The notes beneath the pieces were generated by a model, which did no database searches, was not told where the DNA came from, and saw only the letters and a list, made by a program, of their open reading frames with translations. Positions 55,200 to 64,000 of a stretch of DNA of 64,000 nt are shown piece after piece. Location of the stretch: NCBI GenBank assembly GCA_015680905.1, contig CM027384.1, forward strand, positions 70,899,501 through 70,963,500, written 5' to 3'. Numbering within the stretch: the stretch's first letter is position 1; each line of letters opens with the position of its first letter. Made by a program: the position numbers and the translations under genes. Origin of the DNA: Coptis chinensis (lineage: Eukaryota; Streptophyta; Magnoliopsida; Ranunculales; Ranunculaceae).

Positions 55200-57845
55200 T
55201 TGTGAAGATGAACAAAATGGTTTCCATGATGAGCCAATTCATGTTAATCCCATGAGGTTTTCGACCCAACCTTGTTATTTCGGAGCAGACCCATATGAGG
55301 AAGATAATTGGAGAAGTCTTACTATTGGCAAGGCACAATTTACGGTAATCTCTCAGACAAGATATTATTTAAATATTGCATGGTAGGAAGTTGGAGGTGT
55401 AATTTTTTATTAAGAAAAATAATAAGTCTGAGCAACTTTACAGATAAAAACTTTGTGCTTAGAAACTCTTGACACCTATGAGGCTGTCCAAGATATTTTT
55501 CGCGATGTCATAGTAGTTACAAGAATGTGTCAAGTATATCTTAGTTATAAAGTTAGCACTACTAAATGTCTAAATGCCTTGAGTTGGTTTTGGTCGAAGT
55601 TTTGAGTTGGCCCAGCGTAATAAAATACCCGAATGCACCTTTGGGATATGGAAGTTATACTATTGCTTTCAGACCAAACATTCATCATATTTATATTATT
55701 GTTGTATTCCCAATGAAACCGATCTTCCTAATGATGTGTTTTGTTGCAATTGTATCGGATCCTTCTTTCCCTTCAATTTAAGGTCTTTTGGTGGATGCAA
55801 CGGATGCCGATTATAAATCTCGACCACCTTAATGGACAAGTGAAGAAGTCAAAAGAACCTTTGGCAACTTTAGCATCATTTCAGCGAAAGTGAAGGTCTA
55901 TAGATATTATTTTCGACAAATTTTATTATTTACTAATGGAATCCTCTGAAATGGTGTTCCGTTTTTACTCAAAGAGCACTTGACATGATGGATAACGGTT
56001 TGGTGATTTGGGGACCATGTATGGTCTTTCTCCGGAAAATACACCAAATGCAAATATATAATGTTATCTTTGTTGAAAGCAGTGTCCGGTGTTTTCTTGA
56101 GGAGGACCTTTTCGGGTTCACCAATCAGCCAACCTGTCTTCTAAATGAAGGGCTCCTCAAGATCCTTGGAGAGGCAGGAAACAAGGGACGGGAAATTGCT
56201 TTCCTTCGATCCCGGTTCCAGCACAAGAGCTATGCACATTGTCAAGTCCATTTAGCATCTTTTTTAGGTTTTTCGTGAATGATACTTGATATAAATTCTT
56301 CCGTGGAAACAGGGGAAAGATTCTATTTGGGATCTTGCCGAGATATGATAAATGATGATGTGCGAGAATCGAAGATCATTTGCCGAGCTTCAAGTGGGAC
56401 AAAGAATATACCCATGCTAAATCAGCTATGCACGATTTGCATTCTTTGAAGTAGATTTTCAGAGTTCATCAAATGGATTCAGCTAGGCCTTTAGCCAACA
56501 CAAAGATTCAAAGACGCTTCCTCGGTGAGCCATTACCCATATCTTGAAAGAGGGAGCGGTCGGGGGTTCTTGGAGAGGATGGCTTTCAAGTAGACTGCAT
56601 AAATGATGAACAGGTTACAAACTTCGTTATGAAAGTCCTTTTTCATCACCTATGGATATATAGTATGTATTGTGTAGTAGCTAAAAGGAGCATATTTCTT
56701 TTTGTTAAGAACCATGAAGAAAGATTAACATCATTTAGCTCATAAGAAAAAGTGGGTCCTCAATTTTTTCCCCATTGTTGGTTTTGAAGGTACGGATGCA
56801 GATGTGATATCCAACAATAGCGGGGAGAAGTTTGGGCCGGCTGATTTTTGGTTCATGAAAAGATTGTCAAAGAAACAAGTTTAAAGAAAACAGTTAATAG
56901 TTTTCAAACTTTCTCTTCATAGGATTTTCCTGTTGAAAAATTTCCACAAGTCAAATTTGCACCTTACAAGAACGTTGATTATATATGGAATCCAATTTGT
57001 AAGTCATGAAGTGCATGAGAAATAGGGAGGTGTAGGCGTGAATGAGTTCGATCTTGTGATGCGCGGTAAAATGTTTACTCTTATATTGATAACTTTAGGT
57101 GGAAGCTTTTAGCGTAATATTACATGCTATGAAATCTTGTTTGTTGAAGGACCATTCCATTGTTTTTTTTGACTTATAACCTTAGGTTGCCTGTTTCGAC
57201 ATCTGAAGGGCGGGTGTCTTGTCTTCACTCCCGCCAATAAGTATTACATCGGGACAGCCCAAGCCTATCTTATTAGTAGTGGCGTCCATGGATTCCGCGT
57301 CTTTTTCGTGACAAAAGTCCCGGTGCAGATTCTCCTTTATCCTCGTATGTTGAAAGCCTTCTATTGCAATTCCTATAGTCTTTATAGCAAATTCAGAGAT
57401 AATTTTCCGTGTGTTGAATATATTGTTAAAAATTGAATAGCTATTTCAAACAATGTTCAGGGAATGATTTCATTGTTGGCGTAGGTTGATGCTCTTTCCC
57501 ATATTGATGGTGTAAATGACCTTAAGAAGCAGGTATGTTTGAGATTGATATCGTCGGGAATTTTTATATACAATTTATGTGTTGTAATTACTTTACAAGT
57601 TATTTTGAAAATTATTAGGCGTTCATCCCATAACTGCAAACAAGGATAAATGTCAATATCTGTAGGCAGCAGGGGAATTGCTAGAAAAACAATGTTATTT
57701 CTCATTTTTTGTGGCTAAATTTGGCCATAAAATAACCGATGACTTTGTGCTTGATTTAGCAACCACGCGGCAAGTCTCCCCGTACAGAGCAGATTGAAGG
57801 CCATTTCATTTAGAGAAGGTTCAAGATCCATACCCGGGCGGGGAT
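55200..57845. other. CACTA-2 interior, unrecognised exon-like islands
   Basis: It contains short islands with protein-like composition but no identified family. At 55210-55343 there is a DEP..VNPMRF...CYFGADPYEEDNW pattern, loosely like the transposase-associated DUF4216 block of CACTA proteins. At 57205-57420 there is FTPANKYYIGTAQAYLI, VFFVTKVPVQILLYPR. Stops and frame changes separate them. These could be remains of the transposase genes or captured host exons. Confidence 0.3.
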
Positions 57846-57849
57846 TGGA

Positions 57850-59640
57850 ACAGGGGTATAGGCAGTTGACTTAGTGAACTGAGCTTAAGTGGATTCAGTA
57901 GATTATGCAGATTAAGCCATCTATTAAGCCGCCTAAGTCAAACCGCCTTAGCCTGTGATCCATACACGGTAGATCCATAGCTTCTATACCCGTCAAATTA
58001 CCGTGTTGTTCGTTTAACGAGCCTACAATGCCTCCTCGTTTTATCCTGTATCGGATAGGCTTGTTTATCATGACTTTGATTAAGCAATGGCAATCAGCCA
58101 GCCCTAATGAGATGGAACCAAGCAGCAGGGCGTAGGGAGGAGTACAACCCAACACTTTACTTGCCCGTACTTATTATTAGCCAACATCTCGGGGTACCCG
58201 AACCCATAGGTCCCGGGCCCTGCCGGACCAACGGCAACCCTTGAGGGCTCTAGCTCGGGGAAGAAAGGTATGGTATGCGGGAGTGCACAGAATCAATTGA
58301 CAATGAATGCCGTGGAACCAACCTGCGGCTGAAGATGGTGGGGCTAATCTCCGCCCGTGGGAGACTTCTGATGAGCTAAATTTGAGGGAGGAACTTCGCT
58401 GGTGTATAGTAACGGTGTCAATGATCCAAGTAGAACACGGCTCAACTTTCGAAAAGTATTGGTGGCGAAAGATCATTAATTAATGCTTTGCCTAGTCTTG
58501 TAGTGATCTCCCACTAGGCCCGTCAGCCAGTAGGGGCTTGTAACCCTAATATGCAATCAACTAGGCTGAGAAATGCAAATCATCGTTTTACAATTATTGT
58601 ATTCAAACGGGCCCGTCCCCGGCTTAGTCGTCTTGTCCTTGTATTGCCCTCGGCCTTACTAACGCTCACTCTACTATAACAACCGTGCCATGCCCGGGTG
58701 ACTATCCTTTTGCCGCCTTGCGGAAGACTTCGAAAACACTCTTGCTTTGCTTTGGAAGCTTTTCAACTACATCTATAACCCTTCTTTTGCAAGCTCACCG
58801 AAATGCCTCGCTTTCCTCTCTAAAGAATGGTCCGTTAGTCGTTGGTTTAGTAAGATCGTTGTTCGTTCTAACGCGTGGTCGGGGTCCACACGAGGTGACC
58901 TCCTTGAACAAATCTCTTAGATCAAGAGGATGTCGCGCCAAGCCTTCCACCATAGGCATATTTTCTTTCGGGCAGATGCATATAGCACCTTTCGAAGTCT
59001 AGTCTATAGAAGACATCCACCTTTACATATGAGTTTTTGCCCGTTCGATCCGGGGCGGTTCACCCCGTAATCATCGAATAAGAAAAGCAAGAAAAAGAAT
59101 CATAAGAGAAGAAAAAAGAAAAAAAAGGGTAAAGATCCTACTGATTGATACTTTGAATAAACCTATAATAGAGTGGAGCTCTCGGTTGATGAGAACCGCC
59201 TTTTAATAATTATACCATCTTTTTCAGTTTCTAAGTAATAAGTTTTAAAAAGTACGAACGCTCTCGAGCTTTGAAAGGGAATTGGTAGTGGCGGAAACCC
59301 CATTGATCGGTGAAAGGCTTTGAAACAACAGATATAGGTCCTCGCCGAAAGTCACGATGGATAGTCTCCTTCCTCGATTTGATGCTCGCTACCATCGTGT
59401 CTCCTTCGCCTCTAATTCCTCTTTCTATATACAATATTGAAGACAAAAACCCCGGGTATAATTGAAGTTATGATTCTCACCTAGCTTAAAGATCGATCAC
59501 CTTGCCTAATTAGTACCCGCTCCTTGGATCAGTCAATATCACACCGGCGAGGTCGTGAGGGCTTTTTCTATGAGTATGCATGAGGTAGCAACTCCCATAT
59601 CAGCCTAGACAGCATTAGTGCTAAGGGAGGTAGGTGTACC
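57850..59640. other. Organelle-like (probably mitochondrial) DNA segment in CACTA-2
   Basis: About 1.8 kb with balanced base composition and no AT-rich intron texture, in sharp contrast to its surroundings. Wording such as GGGCCCGTCCCCGGCTTAG, CCGGGCCCTGCCGGACCAAC and GATCCGGGGCGGTTCACCCC is typical of plant mitochondrial intergenic or intron DNA. No complete mitochondrial gene is identified. Open frames such as 58685-59002 are not recognised. The call rests on composition and general appearance only. Confidence 0.45.
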
Positions 59641-59865
59641 CAAGCATCCAACGATTCTGTGTGAACCCTAATGAGGCAGCTAGGCTCCTTTCCCAGTACC
59701 CATGGGGAGAAGAATTCAATTTCTTTGTATGACTAGTCCTACGCATGGTGACCTTTTTCGATATTATTTTATCATTTGAAAGAAATATAGCCTTAAAATA
59801 TGAGTGTTGGTAGATTCGGATACCATATGACATAATATCTAATAGTAGCTTCATGAGTTACTATT

Positions 59866-60430
59866 AGAAATTATCTTCTTGAAAGATCTCGTGTTTGTCA
59901 AATTTCCGATCCCGAAAGAACTACCATTGTTTCTACCTTCTATGCGGTATCATCACAGGTATTTTCTTATGAACTTGATCCTCTCGTCCTTGGGAAAGTT
60001 CCTTCATTATTAAATTTGGATACGATTGCTAATATAGGCGATCGCCTATTGTTTTAAAACTTAACAGAAATTGAGAAGTATAAGTTGGGAAATCCCCAAT
60101 CATTTCGTTATCTTAACCAGTTAAATTGCTATGAACTAGTTGGTGTAAGCGATGCTCATGAATACCTTGCCACTCGCAGAGCTATGGATATAACAGAATT
60201 ACCGAGCGTAACAGTGCACAAACTGGATATTTTAATTTCTTTACAACTTGCATTGATAAGAACCACGCCCTCATTCTTCTATTTTCCGTGATTCAATATT
60301 CAAAGTTGTCGCGGTGATTCATCATCTTGGTAATATCAAATTCGATAAGGGGAAGAAAGTGATTCATCAATTCTAAAAGATGAGACATCCAATTTTCATC
60401 TTCACATGACCGCAAAACTTCTCATGTACT
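59866..60430 (+). pseudogene. Captured myosin (class XI/VIII-type) motor-domain fragment
   Basis: Three plus-strand exon pieces lie in the correct order: NYLLERSRVCQISDPER near 59868, [20 protein letters not shown] with [14 protein letters not shown] at about 60070-60220, and [20 protein letters not shown] followed by KDETSNFHLHMTAKLLM at about 60288-60430. These are adjacent conserved blocks of the plant myosin head (after switch I). Intron-like sequence lies between the first two, so genomic DNA, not cDNA, was captured. Frame changes and stops mean no functional protein. The rest of the gene is missing from the transposon. Confidence 0.88.
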
Positions 60431-62019
60431 CTACTGGATCCTTTATAGTAGCATACTAGATGGTTACATTTTGTTAGATATACTTGGTGGCTGGATTTTT
60501 TTATTAATGTCATCATTTCAAGGTGTGCTTATATAAGGGTCCTAGACATCATTTTGGGCTTGTTAAATGTTGTGGGAGCATGGACTCATTATTCACTTTG
60601 TGAAGTTTCTTTCTATTTTTATGGAAAGTATATTTGGATATGGCTGCTTTTCTAAAGAGATTTTGGGTAAGGGAAGAATGACTTTCCATGATTCTCCGTT
60701 CTGCTTATGGCGAGTGGTTTTTGTGATTGTCTTTTATCATACCATGCTAGCTAACATCAGAATCCTTAAATTTCTTGCAGGTCACTGCATCATCTTAATT
60801 GGTTAAGTGATCTACGGGATCAAGTCGAGCATACTAGAATTTTGAATGTTGTTTATCGATCCGATCCGCTTTAGGATCCGCGTCTACCCTCTATAGTTAG
60901 CGCAAAGAGCAAGGGTTCTTTGGGGCAGGTGCCATTTCCATCTCGATGAAGAGTGGTAACTTTGTACCAACTTTGAAAACTTATGTCTGTTTTTGAGCAA
61001 CTAGGGATGTGGTTTATTGTGCTAAATGATTCGTTCGAACAATTGATGTTACAAACTTCTTATGCTTATGTTAGAATTTAAGGAAATAATATTGTCTTTG
61101 CCGAACAAGTATTAGGCTGCAAAGAGGATAAATTGCAAGGCATTGCCTTGGTGGTTTGGCCTTTCTCTTTGGTACTTTAGTAGCACATTAAGCTATGTGA
61201 CATGGACACTTCATATTTTGAAAGCCTCAGTAATGAATTGACTCTTGCAGAAAAAAAAAATCTTTCTAGTAGGGAAAGGTTTGTGTTGTGTCTCCGAAAC
61301 AAATGCTAATATGTGCCCAATAAGATAAGTATCCCGATATCCGTGTGGACACAAACACATTGACGATAAAATTTCTAATTGTGGTTACCCCGATAGACTA
61401 AGAACACTCTCTGTTAACATATAGTCACAATTCCATGAGATGCCCCTAGCATTGATTTCCTTGTAAGGAGGCTTTATAAGGTTTTAACCCCAAGAAATAT
61501 TTGTGTAACTAGAGGATTGAAATATTTTTTTTTACCTAACTATGTCTTACTTCATATAGGTTGCCATGTCGAAAAAACCAACACACACTGTGTCAATGTT
61601 TCTCGGATATTTCAATTCTTGCCGGGCTTTGTCAAATAAGTGGTGATATCGTGGGAGAAGTTATGGGAATTGCAGATGTGCACCCCTAAACCGATGGGGA
61701 ACACTTTCGAGAGCAGCAAAAAGACACGATGATCTACCAATACAATGGGATATTCTATGACAGCATATTAGACATCCCAAGATTAGGTTAGGTGAAGTCA
61801 TTTCTATATAAGTTTGATTTGTAAATTGGGATTTGGACTAGTGTCTATATTTTTATAATAATGTTTAATTGATTAGTGGTTTTGTTTTTGTTATTATATG
61901 TTGATTAAGTTTGTGGAATGTGATATCTCTATAAGATGGAATATTCATATGTGCGGGGTGAACTTTTTTGACATTTTGACCGGAAAAAATAAATATATAT
62001 ATTTTTTTAATCGACAAAA
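60431..62019. other. CACTA-2 interior, right part
   Basis: No gene is recognised. The sequence is AT-rich with short open stretches (for example 60567-60806) that show no known motif. It may include further myosin intron sequence. Confidence 0.4.
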
Positions 62020-62430
62020 TTTAGTAACGGATATATCCGTTACACACATCGATATCAATAGCAAGTGGCACATTTATTACTAACGGATGTATCCGTTACA
62101 CATATCGATATTAATAGCAAGTGGCACATCTATTACTAACGGATATATCTCGTGACATATGAAAATTGATTTCCTTGAAAAGTAACTAACTAAAAGGCCA
62201 AAACGTTACTAACACTTATATCCGTTAGAAATGAATAGATTAAACTGCCGATCAACAGTTGGCTATCCGTTACAAAGAATTATAGTAACGGATATAAGCG
62301 TTACTAAGATTAATTTAAGTAACAGTTATATCCGTTACTAAATTTTGCCTAAAGGATTTGTAACACCCTTGAGAGCTAACGGATATAAGCGTTAGTAAAA
62401 ATATAAGTAACGGATATAGCTGTTAGTAAA
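62020..62430. repeat. Right subterminal repeats of CACTA-2
   Basis: At least eight occurrences of TAACGGATATA or its complement, in direct and inverted orientation. They include two long copies joined with a CGATATCAATAGCAAGTGGC spacer. They correspond to the left array at 52580-52675. Confidence 0.85.
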
Positions 62431-62449
62431 AACCTTTTTTGGTGTAGTG

Positions 62450-62647
62450 TATGTGTGTGTGTGTGTAAACTACTCCTGATTCTTTTGTTATCTCTGCAAT
62501 AATATTACGGGTTAACAATACTTGGGACATCAAATAAGCTGAAGGTGTATGAAGCTTCTTATGCTGGAAAGCTCTTATAGCATTTAAACAATGATGAAAT
62601 AAATATAAGAATTTCTGATAATTCCACAGGAAAAGAAGGTCAAGTAC
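62450..62647 (-). other. Native part of the PDR giant intron, right of CACTA-2
   Basis: Starts with TAT (target duplication) and a GT microsatellite (62451-62466). No gene. It ends at donor GTACTTGA (complement of 62640-62647) adjoining the exon at 62648. Confidence 0.7.
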
Positions 62648-62938
62648 CTCATCAAATGCGTCAAATATATCAATACTTGGCTGGTGGATAGTGCAAACAA
62701 TTGTTCTCTTTGTGCTAACTACATTCTTCACTGCTCGCATGACAACAGCAGCTGATCGAGCATCTAAACCCAAAGTAGGTTCATCCATAAATATAATTGA
62801 TGGGTTGGCAACAAGTTCTACTGCTATAATTAGCTTTTTACGCTGCTCAGTCGATATACCAGTCACACCAGGAACTCCAACCATGGAATCTTTTATACCA
62901 TCGAGCTCAATTGTTTGAAGGACCGCTTTGACAAAATC
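62648..62938 (-). pseudogene. PDR pseudogene exon: nucleotide-binding domain 2 core
   Basis: 291 bp, open for all 97 codons, between acceptor ATATACAG and donor GTACTT. It encodes [20 protein letters not shown], the ABC signature [10 protein letters not shown], Walker [10 protein letters not shown], the D-loop GLDAR and the H-loop [16 protein letters not shown] leucine replaces serine in the usual EPTSGLDAR, which would lie between Walker B and the D-loop and might affect ATP hydrolysis. The upstream exon with Walker A is not found before the right edge. Confidence 0.95.
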
Positions 62939-63191
62939 CTGTATATAGACCATGCAATTTAAGTACACGCTCTCAAAAGATACATGTAATCGACCAGTAT
63001 AATGCACATATAATCACTACGTTGTTTTATAAGGGCGGACAAGTCTCTTGATGTTGCAATTAAACTGAGTTTAAATGCCAAAAGTCATCATAAAAGCATT
63101 CTGTTTTAGCTTATACAGTTATATACATACTATAATTAAAATTTAATTAAAAAGCAAGGAAACAAACAGTAGAAAATGTCAAAGGCTAAAT
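62939..63191 (-). other. PDR intron sequence upstream of the NBD2 exon
   Basis: AT-rich, with no exon recognised. It ends where an LTR-like sequence appears to begin. Confidence 0.5.
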
Positions 63192-64000
63192 TGTTGGGAT
63201 TACTTTAATCCTACACCTTTAACATACTAATCTATTATTGATAAAAAAAAAAAGAATTAAAAGAAAAATACCTTCAAAGCCGGAATTTGAGATTGACAGT
63301 AAAGAGAAACTTTCAAAAGCTGAATCCAAATCACTTAGTCTTCAGCCTTTTAGTAGTATTCACCACACAACACACCACAAAACACTTTTGCTTTTCTCCT
63401 ATTTTTAGTTGTACTTTTCCTGAAAAGACTAATGGTCCCTTTCTCCAAAAAGTCATTCTCTTATAGAGAGAAACTTTGAGAATACGTAAGTGTGTGTAGT
63501 GAGATCCACTTAAGATTCCAAGTTTTATCTTAAGAGGACAAGTCCTTGCCATATAAATACTTGTACTTGATATACTAAAACACTTTTAATATATATCTCT
63601 TTAATATGGAAAGTGCCCATTAACAAATCCATATTTACAATAAGGCCCTTGGAACTTTCAAGAAAGTCTTTTCCTACCATTAATTATATTTATGTCCCTC
63701 CACCTTACTTGTATTCACAATTAGACCATTGAGAATTTGTTCTTCATTGTCACACCCATGTCTAATTGACCCAATGTGACATTTAACATCAATTGAGCAT
63801 TAAGAAACTATTTCTTATACCGGCCGGGTTTGAGCTCAATTAGTTATGTCACAATTTCCTAATACATAACTCCGTAGAGTGGTGGATCCTTTATTAGAAT
63901 TCGTGATTCAATACGTCCTACATTCATTACCCAAAACGTCAAGTCTAGTCTATGAATAGACATTACTTTTTAATGTCTCAAAGTAATAAATTTAAGACAC
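63192..64000 (-). mobile_element. Candidate LTR (copia-like or solo), running off the window
   Basis: Read on the minus strand the sequence ends TAATCCCAACA at 63192, fitting the TGTTGGG...CCCAACA ends of many plant copia LTRs. It carries a TATTTATATGG promoter-like box near 63555. The other end and any target duplication lie outside the window, and no primer-binding site follows, so a 3' or solo LTR is the best guess. It would explain why the next PDR exon is missing. Confidence 0.35.

Larger units (their letters stand above)
52555..62449. mobile_element. CACTA-2: large CACTA transposon with captured sequences
   Basis: 9895 bp, from CACTACACCA to TGGTGTAGTG (10-bp perfect terminal inverted repeat), flanked by TAT at 52552-52554 and 62450-62452. 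Both ends carry subterminal repeats of GTAACGGATATATCCGTTAC. No intact transposase is seen. The interior holds myosin motor fragments (59866-60430), an organelle-like GC-rich block (about 57850-59640), and exon-like islands of unknown origin (53240-53375, 55200-55345, 57180-57430). It lies in an intron of the PDR pseudogene, 60 bp from element A. Confidence 0.9.
12007..62938 (-). pseudogene. PDR-type (ABCG full-size) ABC transporter pseudogene, 3' half
   Basis: Seven minus-strand exon remnants in correct order encode the second nucleotide-binding domain (signature, Walker B, H-loop) and second transmembrane domain of a plant pleiotropic drug resistance transporter, a plasma-membrane ATP-driven exporter. 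The exons are separated by normal GT-AG introns, except one intron of about 43.5 kb filled with transposable elements. Lesions seen: TAG at 18715-18717, TAA at 12769-12771, a frameshift plus stop within 17535-17759, CACTA-1 in a coding exon and a MITE in the last exon. The first half of the protein and the Walker A of domain 2 lie beyond the right edge or are lost. The family assignment is secure from many conserved blocks. Which PDR member it is cannot be said. Confidence 0.93.

Noticed and set aside
58685-59002. 105-codon ORF in the organelle-like block as a mitochondrial gene
   Set aside because: No recognisable mitochondrial protein motif. I could not match it to any ribosomal, nad, ccm or atp protein, so it is treated as non-coding.

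Overview
This is nuclear DNA of a flowering plant, probably a eudicot. The evidence is AT-rich sequence with spliceosomal introns, Ty3/gypsy elements of the Athila/Tat clade, CACTA DNA transposons with CACTACACC ends, and a full-size plant PDR-type ABC transporter gene. There is no bacterial-style gene organisation. The species cannot be told from the sequence.

The backbone is one decayed minus-strand gene, the 3' half of a PDR (ABCG full-size) transporter. Its exons lie at 62648-62938 (nucleotide-binding domain 2), 19045-19128, 18632-18768, 18242-18469, 17851-18009, 17759-17535 continuing at 12932-12914, and 12798-12007 (C-terminus and stop). At least five transposable elements sit in or beside it: element D just past the stop codon, a Harbinger-like MITE in the last exon, CACTA-1 in a transmembrane exon, and element A plus CACTA-2 in one intron. 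That intron has grown to about 43.5 kb from a core of about 0.8 kb. In-frame stops and a frameshift show that the gene is dead as written.

Layout, left to right. 58-11885 is element D (minus strand), a non-autonomous Athila-like LTR element with gag and protease, no reverse transcriptase or integrase, and accessory ORFs. 12007-19128 is the PDR 3' end with the MITE (12116-12637) and CACTA-1 (12936-17534). 19652-52490 is element A, a Tat-lineage retrotransposon (plus strand). It holds two nested elements: B (20858-30148, another Tat element) inside its gag, and C (37985-48809, same family as D) inside its antisense gene. 52555-62449 is CACTA-2, which carries myosin gene pieces and an organelle-like block. 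62648-62938 is the upstream PDR exon. From about 63192 a further LTR-like sequence runs off the window.

Element boundaries rest on matching target-site duplications: D ATATC, A ACAGG, B CTATC, C ACCAG, CACTA-1 TCT, CACTA-2 TAT, MITE TGA. Relative order is clear in part: A came before B and C.

The most interesting structures are three. (1) C and D are two copies, in opposite orientation, of a gag-protease-only family with plant-transposon-type accessory ORFs. In it a polypurine-tract-like motif follows each ORF module, and a GC-rich repeat precedes both gag and the last ORF. (2) A and B share an intron-containing antisense gene downstream of pol, with two introns at matching positions. (3) A carries a 14-unit array of 69-bp repeats, nearly all built on a 16-bp palindrome.
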